From positions 23,221,310 through 23,285,309 of the forward strand of contig NC_068352.1 of NCBI RefSeq assembly GCF_014633365.1: a stretch of 64,000 bases of DNA, in the 5' to 3' direction. This document shows positions 34,600-44,778 of the stretch, one piece after another. The translations under genes were made by a program, and so were the position numbers. The stretch is from Diospyros lotus (taxonomy: Eukaryota; Streptophyta; Magnoliopsida; Ericales; Ebenaceae). Every line of letters starts with the position of its first letter. Within the stretch, counting starts at the first letter, position 1. The notes below the pieces were generated by a model that was given only the letters and a program-made list of their open reading frames with translations, ran no database searches and was not told the DNA's origin.

Positions 34600-35370
34600 T
34601 TTCGGCCACATTGCGCATGTTGTACATTTTGGGCTATAACTTGATGTGTTTCTATTCAAATTGAGATCCGTTTATTGCGTTGTAAATTAGACTTCTTAAT
34701 ATTTTTTTTGATATATACTTGGATTATTTGATCAAGTATTGAGCTTGAAAGTGCCTTGTGAAATACCTATTCAAATATGAAATTTATGTTTTCTTATAAT
34801 CTGTCATTGCTCCAATTTTTGGCCTATAACTTTCTGCGTTCATATCCAAATTGAAGTCCGTTAGTTTTTCTATAAACTAGACTTCATGGGATTAGTTTTG
34901 ATATATTACATGAATTATTTGGTTAAGTTTTGAGCTTGCAATCACCCTGTCAATCTCTATTTAAAATTTGGAACTTACTCTTTCCTTGTAATTTGACCAT
35001 GCTTTGAGTTTTGTAGCATAAATTTTTGTGGTTATATTTGATTTGAGATTCTATTTTTGTTCCATAAATTAGACATCCTAGGCTTCATTTTGATATATTA
35101 TTTGCATGATTTGGTTACGTTTTGAGCCTATAACAACTTTGTTAATCTTTACCAAAAATATGAAAATTTTACTGTCTGAGTAATCTATCTTGCCTCGATT
35201 TTTGGGTAATAACTTCTTGTGGTTATTTTCAATTTCGAATTCGTTTGTTGTTTTAGAAATTAGAGATCTGGGGCTTCGATTTGTGTATATTATTCATAAT
35301 ATTTGACTAAGTTATGAGCCTAGAATAGGTCCCCGAAGTTGTAGCTGAAATCTAAAAATTTTGATAATTT
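34600..35370 (+). repeat. about 190-bp imperfect tandem array, four units
   Basis: Blocks reading TTTTGGGCTATAACTT, TTTTTGGCCTATAACTTT, GTTTTGTAGCATAAAT and TTTTTGGGTAATAACTTC recur at about 34627, 34816, 35008 and 35199. Each is followed by a CAAATTGAGATCCGTT-like block, a TAGACTTC-like block and a GATATATTA-like block. The units are well diverged. The same unit occurs inverted at 53600-54170. Confidence 0.7.
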
Positions 35371-35531
35371 GTTTATTCAAATTCTTTCTTGTGTTGTTGC
35401 ACGTCCTATGTTAATATTATGGTTCTTGCCTATGTAAAACCCTTATTTTGATAAATGGGTTGTATCTCCCTTGTTTTGCTAAGTTTTGTGGTTTTCTTGT
35501 ATTTTTGTGAAGTCTTTTTGGAAGCCTCGAT

Positions 35532-36123
35532 TAAGGGTGTGTAATCGGTTATAACCGAAACGAACTGCCCAAAAATTATGAACCAAACCGAACCAAATGC
35601 AATAATCGAACCGAACCGACCGACCAACCCCAATAAACTGAACTAACCAAAACTGATCTAACCCAAACCTAAACCGTGCTAACTGAACCAAAATCGAAAA
35701 TCGAACTAGAGACAAACTAACCAAGAGACCGACTTTGCTGTTGCTGCCGGCCGATGATTCCCCCAACCACAGTCACCCACATACCCAAAAACTAAAAGCA
35801 TCTAATGATGGGATTTTAGTAGATCTAGGTTTCAAAATTTCAATGTACAAGAGAAATAGAGTGCAAACTTACCGAAAAACCATCGGCGTAGTCTTCGTCT
35901 TCTTCTTCGGCATCAGCGACGACGACGGATGGTGGAGAGAGAGAGAATAGATGAAGAGATGAAGTCGAAGAACCTTCAGCTAGTGCCTAATCTACGAAGT
36001 GTCGAAGAGCCTTCGTCTTCGCCATCACCATCGAAGAGCCTTCATCTTCGCCTTCACCTTCGTATTCGCCATCGCCAGATTTGTGAACTCGAACTCGAAT
36101 TGAAGAGAAGATGAAATGCCGAG

Positions 36124-36160
<37 letters not shown>

Positions 36161-36459
36161 ATGAAGAACGGAGAAGATGAGATGTCGCGCCCGCGTGCGT
36201 GACTCGTAAGGGGGGCAGTTCAATTCGCGCGGGGGGGGGTTGTGGCCGGTTCGATTCAAGTGGGGCTATTTGCTACAAGTTCGGTTCGGTTCAAATTTTT
36301 GAGTATTTTTATCAAAATAACTGAACCAAATCGAATAATCGATTTTTAAAGAAAAATATAACTGAACCGAACTGCTGTTTTTGAAAAATTGAACCGAACC
36401 GATCGAACTTTTGGGTCAATTCGATTAGTTCAGTTTAACCGAACTTTTGCTCACCCTTA
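35532..36459 (+). mobile_element. non-autonomous hAT element with perfect 8-bp target duplication
   Basis: The termini are TAAGGGTGTG (left) and CTCACCCTTA (right), imperfect inverted repeats. They are flanked by GCCTCGAT at 35524-35531 and 36460-36467, an exact 8-bp duplication as made by hAT transposases. The outer parts are rich in CGGTT/AACCG motifs. The core (about 35735-36235) is unlike the ends: it is GC-richer, with CTTCGCC repeats, a (GA)n run at about 36127-36157 and a GGGGGGGGG run. No transposase is encoded. Confidence 0.85.
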
Positions 36460-37210
36460 GCCTCGATAGAGTTTCGTGTCACCTTATATTTCTTAAGGAA
36501 AGATGCTTTTATTAAATTTCTTAAGGAAAGATGCTTTTATTGGTTAGGAACTTAGTTTCATGCAAGTTTTGGTGTTTCTTGTATGAATGGTTGCATGATA
36601 GATATTTGGGCATCTATTATTTTGCGTGGAGGTTATGGTTCGCATGGGGGAATGAAAGATATCCAAAAATATTGTGGAAGAGCATGCGCTTGACACGGGC
36701 GAGCTACGACTTTGAGCCCGATAAGTGGGTCTTGGTCCACGGTTTAATGAATTCATTAAGATTATGTATGTACATGTATTTGTTATATGTGGGCCAATGA
36801 CCGTATATGAATAATGAAGTAGGTGCATGATTTATATGTATGTAGTATTGAGACATGTCATTAATTATTGTGATTGTTGTGTGTAGTTCTAATCTATTTT
36901 AATTTCAATTATTTATGCCTTGATTCAAATGCTTTCACTTGTTTCATATATTATACTTGTTGAGTCTTGTGGCTCACTTTGTTTCTTTGCGTCATTCTAG
37001 ATAAGGGGAAAGAGATCATTGGGGGCAAGTCCAGTAGAGCCAAACTCATTGAGTAGAGTATGTGTATAGAGATGTCCTAACCAAAAAGGTCCTTGAGCAG
37101 TTGTGTTTAGAGTTTGTTGGAGAAATTTTATTTTGTGTTTAAATTTGTGATTATTTTTTTATTTTGGGTTGTATTGGCTGTTAAGCCAAAGAAAACATTA
37201 ATTGAAGGAT

Positions 37211-37908
37211 TGTTATATGTATTTCCCGCATCACCTCGCATGGGCCAGACTCGGTCCGATAGACCGGCCCAATCACCCAAGGCCAAGAAGGCCCGGACGA
37301 CCTCGTCAAGGAAGGTCCAGCCTCCACCAAAGATCCGGAACTCGTAAAGCGAGCATATGGCGAGCTCCCGGTAATCCCCCAACGAGCTCGGAGCAATCGA
37401 CTAATGAGCTCCTGAAATATCCTCCAGATCGCTGGACCATCCAGGTCGCTCGCCTAAAACCTCCAGCTCGCATGAGCGGCAAAGCTGCTGAGAAGTCAAA
37501 GGTAGGGTCCGATCACTTTATCTGTAACAGCCCATGCCCCTCGTAATGAGGATCCCACTCCCAGTCTTGCGAAGGTGATAAGAACTATTTGTCCCCCATT
37601 ATACAAACACTGTATTTTTATATATTATCTAGATTGTAAAAGCCCCTCAAGATAAATGGAAATCAAAGAGACCATGAGGGGCAAGGAAGGAGGACAGAAA
37701 AAATATAATTAGATACCGCCACTCTGGGAGAATAATCAGATGGCGGCCGTGGACTAGGCATCATTCTGGCCGAACCACGTAAAAGATTCTGGTGTACACG
37801 CTTGGAACTTTAGGGGGGGAGGGGTTTTCTTCCTTCCTTCTCGGTATTTTTGGATTGACTCACCGCGGCCCAAAACGAATCACGGTCTGCCGAAATCAAA
37901 CGTCGACA
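37211..37908 (+). repeat. 5' LTR of the Tat element
   Basis: It starts TGTTATATG after the AGGAT duplication and ends GTCGACA. The last 131 bp (37778-37908) match 47881-48011 with two differences that I found. It contains AGCTCG-rich sequence and, near 37600-37690, sequence around the likely transcription start. Confidence 0.85.
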
Positions 37909-37932
37909 TTTTGGCGCTAGAGGAAGGGGCCG
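37909..37932 (+). other. primer binding site region of the Tat element
   Basis: TTTTGGCGCTAGAGGAAGGG directly follows the LTR. The TGGCGC start is usual for Tat-type elements and differs from the Met-tRNA type site of the Tekay elements. I do not assign the tRNA. Confidence 0.7.
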
Positions 37933-37947
37933 CTCTGATCAATAGCC

Positions 37948-39480
37948 ATGGCTAGAGGAAGGAATACTAGAAGTTCCGAGGCGGCGGTCGACCCACCTGA
38001 AAATCACCACGATCGACCACGAGACTTACCACCAAATGGAGGACCCATTGCCCCGACAGCCGATACTCCTTTGCCGCCGCCCGCCGGAGACGCTCCCGGC
38101 ATACCACCACGGGTCCCTGTCCAGCCTACTGTCCAAATCACTGGGACAGGGACGATCCGGGACTGGCAGCAGCGCCAGGAAGCATTGGAGAATACGGTAA
38201 TGCAACTCGCTGACGCGGTCAGAATTCTGGCCCAAGCTCAAGCACGGGCTGTCCACGACCCACCGGCGTCGCCTCGCAGGGTCCGCCAACCGCGGGAGGA
38301 GAGACACCCACCCGCGGAAGAAGATATCGGGGATAACTATCCGTCCCCAATTCACCGCTCCCCAGTCCGAGAAAGAAGCAGGCGATCGCAAGCCCAGCAA
38401 TCAGTAGGACCGGACTCAACTGTGGAAGAACTGTATCAAAGGGTGCGACAGCTGGAAGAACGACAAGGAGTCCGCAGCCAGAATAATGGCCGTGGGGATA
38501 GGACGCCGTTCGCCAGAGAAATTGAGCTCGAACCCCTGCCCCGGAGGTTTAAGGTCCCGAGCATGCCACAATATAATGGGGACAGCGACCCCTATGATTA
38601 CCTAGATGCGTACAACGTGCAAATGGATCTACAGACAACCAGCTCGCTGGCTAAATGTCGCGCCTTCCCAGCAATCTTAGGAGACATCCCCCGAGCTTGG
38701 TTCAGGAGCCTTTCGCCTCGTAGCATCAACAGCTAGGAAGAGTGCCAACAGAGGTTCCTTAACCAATACAGGGCTCTAAGGAGGCAGCTCGCGCCACCTT
38801 GCCACCTCGCCACCGTATTCCAGAAAGCAAACGAGCCATTAAGGGATTACATCGCCAGGTTCAGGCGCGAGGTGAGCAACGTCGAGGATCCCTCGGATGA
38901 AAGTATCCTAACGGCGATCTCCGCCGGCCTCCGAAAAGACGGAAAGCTCTACGAGAGCATCTACCGAACCCCGGTCAAAGACCTGAGGGAATTCTATGAA
39001 CGAGCTTCCAAGGAAATCCGATGGGAAGACGCCTTCGGGACGAAGAAGCCCGTCGGGTCGAGAGAAGAAGCTGGGGGCTCCAGCTAGAATAAGAGAAGGC
39101 ACAACGGAGACGCCGGAAGAGAAGCTCGGGGGGAGCGCTCGAGCAATGAAGTGTTCAAGCGAGCTCGGAAGGCAGAGGGAGATGAGCGACCTCATAGATC
39201 ACAGCGCTTTGACAGCTACTGTGCCCTGTCAGACCCCCAGGAAAGGATCTTTGCCATCGAAAGTAACAAAGAGGAATTTGGGAAGCCCAACCCGTTAAGA
39301 ACCCCAAACAAATTCCGAAACAAAGAAAAATTTTGCGCGTACCACAACGAGGCGGGTCACAACACCTCGAAATGCTGGGCCCTAAGGGACGCCATCGAAG
39401 ATCTGATAAGAAGAGGTCACTTGAAAGATTACGTGGTGCGGCCGACTAATCAACCAAGCCAGCCGCCGGTACAGCAGCAG
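37948..39480 (+). pseudogene. gag: gag of the Tat element, two nonsense codons
   Basis: The frame starts MARGRNTRSSEAAV and has a Pro-rich, Arg-rich N-terminal half with a coiled-coil-like VEELYQRVRQLEERQ segment (about 38420-38465). The gag core follows: VPSMPQYNGDSDPYDYLDAY near 38555, CRAFPAILGDIPRAWF near 38660, then QQRFLNQYRALR and LRDYIARFRREV to about 38875. A zinc-knuckle-like CAYHNEAGHNTSKC lies near 39340, followed by IEDLIRRGHLKDYV. Stops at 38734-38736 (expected Trp position after SINS) and 39085-39087 interrupt an otherwise single frame that continues into pol. It forms the particle shell. Confidence 0.88.
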
Positions 39481-42400
39481 CCTCCCACCGATGATGACCA
39501 ATCACCGGCTGTACGAACCATCTACACGATCCATGGCGGGCCCCACCTCGCTGGATCCTCCCACAAATCCCGTGACAAATACATACGAAAGGCCAACCAT
39601 GTTTTGCTAGAGAGATCGGGCGAACAGCCGGTTCCCGCGAAGCGGCCTAGGGGTAACCCAATCCCAGAGAAGATGTTTTTCTCGGAAGAAGACGCTAGAG
39701 ACGTCCATTGGCCGCACAACGACGCACTCGTTATACGAGCCCAGGTCGGCAACTCCGAAGTGCGAAGGATAATGGTGGACACGGGCAGCTCGGTAAATGT
39801 AATGTACAGAGTATGCTTCGATCAGATGGGTTTGGGACCGGAACAGTTGAGTTCGTCCCCAGAGCCACTCTATGGGTTCACGGGAGACGCAGTGATTCCC
39901 GTTGGTCGGATCAGCCTTCCCCTCACCATCGGGGATGCGAACCGCCAGGCCACTACTTTGGCAGAATTCCTAATAATTGACTGCCCCTCAGCATACAACG
40001 TCGTACTCGAAAGGCCGGCGATGAACGACCTGGATCTAGTCACCTCAACCAGGTCGCTTACGGTGAAATTCCCGACCCCCGACGGTGTAGGGTGTGTACG
40101 AGGCGAGCAGCACCTCGCAAGACGTTGCTATGAGGACGCCCTGAAAATGGGAGCAAAGGGAAAGAAAGTAAATATCATCGCAAAAGTCTGCCCGCGATCA
40201 ACCGGCCGATGGGAGGACCTGGATCCACGCGAGGTCGACTGCGAAAAGCCCACCGGTCCCATGAAAGAGCTCGAAGATATCTCAGTCGGCGAGGCAGACG
40301 AGGAAAGGCACCTCAAGCTAGGCAAGAGTCTAGCCCCCGAGGTAAAATCCCAACTTACAGATTTCCTTAAAGCTAACCTTGATGTATTCGCATGGAACCA
40401 CGAAGATATGGTGGGAATCGCCCCAGAAGTCATGTCACACAGGTTCAACGTAGATCCAGGCTACAGGCCAGTGCGCCAGAAGAGGAGGCCAATGACTCCG
40501 GAGCGTTATACCGCTCTTAAAGAAGAAGTGGACAAACTCTTGGCGAATAATTTCATCAAGGAAGCCCACTATCCGGTCTGGGTGGCCAACCCGGTCCTAG
40601 TAAAAAAGAAAAACGGGAAGTGGAGGACCTACATCGACTTCACCGACCTGAACAAGGCCTGTCCTAAAGACCGCTTTCCCCTCCCCAGAATCGATCAGCT
40701 CGTTGATGCAACGGCTGGTCACCGCCTCCTCAGTTTCATGGATGCCTATTCAGGCTACAACCAAATCCCCATGAACCCCACGGACCAAGAGCACACCTCG
40801 TTCATAACCGACCGGGGGCTCTATTGTTACAAGGTCATGCCCTTTGGATTGAAGAATGCTGGCGCGACCTACCAGAGGCTGGTCAATACGATGTTCGAAA
40901 CACTGATCGGAAAAACCATGGAAGTATACGTTGACGACATGCTGGTAAAATCCGAGCAAGTGACAGACCACGTTTTCGATCTAAGAGAAACGTTTGGAGT
41001 CCTCAGGAAATATCAGATGAAGCTCAACCCGCTCAAGTGCGCCTTCGGTGTAGCCTCTGGAAAATTTCTTGGGTTTATGGTAAACAACAGAGGCATTGAA
41101 GCCAACCCAGACAAAATTAAGGCTCTGCTCGACATGAGGTCGCCCATAAGAAAGAAGGAGGTGCAAAGCCTTAATGGTCAGGTCGCGGCTCTGAGCCGTT
41201 TCATTTCAAAGGCAACTGACAAGTGTGCCCCGTTCTTCGAGCTTCTAAAAAAGGAGAAAGACTTCAGATGGACAGAAGAATGCGAGTTCGCATTCCAACA
41301 ACTAAAGGAGTACATGGGACGGGCCCCACTGCTCGCCAAACCTAAGGAGGGAGAGAGGTTGACCTTGTACTTAGGAGTATCCCAACAGGCTCTCAGCGCG
41401 GCCCTCGTTCGGGGGGAAGAAGGGGTGCAACACCCCATTTATTACGTCTCCAAAAGCCTAATCGATGCAGAAACAAGGTACGCACCAATCGAAAAATTGG
41501 CTTACTGTCTAATAGTGGCATCAAGGAAGCTGCGACCCTATTTTCAAGCTCATGAGATCGAAGTCCTGACCAAATACCCATTGAAACAAATCCTCCAAAA
41601 ACCGGATACCTCAGGCCGTTTACTAAAATGGTCTATTGAGCTCGCTCAGTTCGACATAAAGTACAAACCAAGGACGGCGATAAAGGGTCAAGCGTTGGCA
41701 GACTTCATTGCCGAGTTTACTGGGCCAATTGACGAGGAGCCAAAAAACCTGGAAGGACCGTCCTGGGAACTATACGTCGATGGATCATCGAACGAACAAG
41801 GAGCGGGAGCCGGGGTTATGCTAATAAGCCCCGAAGGTCACAAAATCCTCTGCGCCCTGAGGTTCGGTTTTTTAGCCACCAATAATGAATCCGAGTATGA
41901 AGCCTTATTAGCAGGACTCCGCCTGGCAAAGGAAATACGAGCTGAATTCTTGGAGATCTTCAGCAACTCTCAACTAGTTGTCAACCAGGTGCGGGGAGAA
42001 TACCAGGCCAGAGACACGAAGATGGCAGCATACTTACAGAAGGCACGCGAACTTTTAGCCACTTTCGAAAAATATGAAATGCATCAAATCCCCCGTTCCC
42101 AGAACTCTCATGCGGACGCTCTGGCTCGCCTAGCAACTGCCCGAGACGCAGAATTCTTGGGGGACATACCTGTCGATTTTTTGGCCACCCCGAGCACAGA
42201 ACAACGAGATGAAACGCTACTGATCACGGTGCCCCAAAACTCATGGATGACCCCCATCTTGGAGTATCTGCAAGACGGGAAACTACCGGAAGACAAGCTG
42301 GAAGCACGTCGCCTGCGAGCTCAAGCCGCCCGATATTGCATCTACGATGAAAGACTGTACAAGAGGGGATTCTCAGCCCCACTCCTGAGGTGCATTGACG

Positions 42401-43479
42401 GCACCGATTGCCAGTCTGTGCTAGAAGAAATTCATGCAGGCCACTGCGGTAATCATGCAGGGGCACTCTCTCTGGCACAAAAGGCCCTCCGACAAGGGTT
42501 TTATTGGCCCACCGTGAAGCAAGATGCCATAGAGACGGTCAAGAAATGCGAGAAGTGCCAAAGGTTCGCCAAGGTTCCGCGAGCTCCGCCGGCTTACCTG
42601 CAGTAGATGAGCAGCCCTTGGCCCTTTGCCATTTGGGGCATGGATCTAATCGGGCCGCTGCCCACGGCTCGCGGATGATGCAAACATGCCATAGTGGCAG
42701 TTGACTACTTCACCAAATGGGCAGAGGCCAAAGAGCTCGCACAGATCACCAGCGCGAAGACACAAGCTTTTACATGGGATAACATAATCTGCAGATTCGG
42801 AGTGCCACAGCAAATAGTAACGGACAACGGAACCCAATTCACCAGCGAGCAATTCATCCAATTCTGCGAGTCAATGGGGATTCAAAAGAGTTTCACCGCC
42901 GTTGATCACCCTCAGGCCAATGGGCAGGTCGAAGCAGTCAACAAAATAATCAAGCAGACCCTGAAGACAAAGCTTGAGGTTAGAAAGGGGGCCTGGGTGG
43001 ACGAACTGCAAACAGTGCTATGGACCTATCGGACAACAGCCCGAAGCAGCACTGGAGAAACCCCATTCTCAATGGCATACGGGTCGGAGGCTATGATCCC
43101 CGCTGAGAATAAAGTGGCCAGCCACCGAAGGGCCACCTTCAGCTCAGATCGCAATAACGAGCTACTGGCGGCTAATCTGGATCTGCTCGAGGAATCAAGA
43201 GATGTAGCTCGCGTGAGGATCGCCATTTATCAACAAAGAGTGGCACGATACTATAACAGGAAGGTCCGAATCCGACGTTACAACGTCGGAGATCCGGTAC
43301 TACGCCTAGTACTGCCAGGAGCACGGGCGGCAAGCGATGGCACCTTAGGTCTTAACTGGGAAGGTCCATTTATCATCAAAGAAAATTTGAATAACGGAGC
43401 ATATCATCTGGCAAACATGGACGGTCTCCCTCTCCCACGAGCTTGGAACGCAGAACACCTTCGTCCTTACTTCAGATAA
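39481..43479 (+). pseudogene. pol: pol of the Tat element (PR-RT-RH-second RNase H-IN)
   Basis: Same frame as gag, no separate start. Aspartic protease DTG at 39778-39786; reverse transcriptase with MDAYSGYNQI near 40740 and YVDD at 40927-40938; the Ty3-type RNase H (YYVSKSL near 41440); then a second, archaeal-type RNase H starting at LYVDGSSN (about 41770) and ending with HADALARLA (about 42110); integrase zinc finger (HAGHCGNHAG, CEKCQRF, 42430-42565), catalytic Asp in GMDLIG, Asp in TDNGTQF and Glu in GQVEAVN. Stops at 42604-42606 and 42676-42678 interrupt the start of the integrase core. No chromodomain follows. Apart from the nonsense codons the catalytic motifs are intact. Confidence 0.93.
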
Positions 43480-44720
43480 ATGTAATCGTTCTTGCCTATG
43501 CTCCGTCTTTTTCATTACGAATGACTTTCATGATTCTGGTCAGAATTTATGAACTTTCATTGCACTTTATTCTTATTGGTATTCGATTGAATGCCCCCGT
43601 AACGAGGGGTCGAGAAGCCATGGTTTGCGAGCTGAGGCCTAAATAACCTAGCCGCGGCGCTACGGTCAACGGCTTAACCGAGCATTCACCTTGGTCCCTC
43701 CCTCAGGTCGTGGTTTGCGAGCTGAGAACCAATCATCTTGACTTTATGTCATGGTTTGGAACCTACTGAGCAACCACTTCCACAAGTAACCCCGAGCTTG
43801 GGTTCGCTAGCCGAGGTCCTTTTATCTTGGCTTAAAGCCATAGTCTGCGACCTACCTGGGTGTTTCCTCTCAGTTCAAATAAAACTTGTAGAAGCCACTG
43901 GGTGTTAGCTGAGGCCGTAACGCGACCTACCTAGACACATATCCCGGCCGTACAAGTCAAACGAAATAACAAGCCATTGTGTGTTAGCTGGGGTCACTCT
44001 ATGACCCGCCTGAACATATAACTTGGTGGTACAGGCTGCGCTTTCACTAGCTGGGGTCCTCCTATCTTGGCTTAAAGCCATGGTCTGCGACCTACCTGAG
44101 TGTTCGCTCCCAATTTATTGAAAACTTATTAAAGCCTCAACATGTCGGTCGAGGCCATGGCATAATCTCATACCGTAGCAAACTTTGCGTATTGGACCCT
44201 ATCAGCTGAGGTCCGTCTTAACTTGGCTAAAAATAAAGCATTCGCGACCTATCAGGCACACGCCCTATAACGAGCTTCTCAGCCACCACATGTTAGACAA
44301 GATCACAAGGCCATCCGACTTTACATATATCTCGGGAAGGCTCTCGTTATTTCGTCAAAATATGCCGAACGGGGTTTCTTGGAAATTGCCTAAGTATGAG
44401 TGTTCGCGCTGATTATTACAACTATCATCAACGAGCTAGTTAAAGAGCGTTAGTCTACAAGCTGATAAAACTCCAGATCTACCTGGACCTATGTCCGAAC
44501 AGTTTATTATCAAGTTACATACTCAAAAGTTCCTTATCAGTGAACCTTTCAAAAATACGGGAGCTTTGTTGAAGAAATTTTCAAGTTATACCATGAAGAA
44601 GTTACTTTCAAGACATGATTCAAGAATCGTCATGCCAAAACCTCGTCAGAGTTAACTTGAATTCGCGAAGAAATCTGAGGCAACGTGCACAAAATGCCAA
44701 TTTTTATTATTAGATGAAGC
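43480..44720 (+). repeat. 3' non-coding region of the Tat element with degenerate tandem repeats
   Basis: After the pol stop come recurring blocks such as ATCTTGGCTTAAAGCCAT followed by GTCTGCGACCTACCTG (near 43830 and 44070, about 240 bp apart), GTTTGCGAGCTGAG (near 43623 and 43710) and several GTTAGCTG(A/G)GG blocks. The repeats are partial and diverged. Tandem repeats at this site are known for Tat elements and can seed satellite DNA. Confidence 0.7.
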
Positions 44721-44728
44721 TCACATTA

Positions 44729-44729
<1 letters not shown>

Positions 44730-44766
<37 letters not shown>
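44730..44766 (+). repeat. poly-A run of 37 bases
   Basis: An uninterrupted run of 37 A lies just beyond the stop of the antisense gene. On the antisense strand it reads as T, so it is not that gene's poly(A) tail. Confidence 0.9.
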
Positions 44767-44767
<1 letters not shown>

Positions 44768-44778
44768 ATGTGGGAATC

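Larger units (their letters stand above)
34060..37210 (+). repeat. Tekay-like LTR, left part (interrupted)
   Basis: The segment shares blocks with the first Tekay LTR and with the LTR at 52635-54722. These are CAAGGCAAGTTCC (about 34549), a tandem array (34600-35370) and CTTGTTGAGTCTTGTGG with CTCACTTTGTTTC (about 36956-36985). A hAT element (35532-36459) and the Tat element (from 37211) are inserted in it. The LTR continues at 48012. The left boundary is approximate. No adjoining gag-pol of its own is visible, so it may be a solo LTR. Confidence 0.5.

Noticed and set aside
34600..35370. Regularly spaced repeats that might suggest a CRISPR-like array
   Set aside because: Units of about 190 bp diverge along their whole length and have no short identical repeats with unique spacers; the DNA is plant nuclear and the array is an LTR tandem repeat.
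36531..36800. 89-codon frame on the plus strand and 94-codon frame on the minus strand
   Set aside because: Both are in the Tekay-like LTR, overlap each other and have no domain.
39151..43479. Endogenous pararetrovirus (caulimovirus-like) origin for the RT region
   Set aside because: LTRs with target duplication, an integrase with HHCC and DDE motifs and a second RNase H identify a Ty3-gypsy element. No movement protein is seen.
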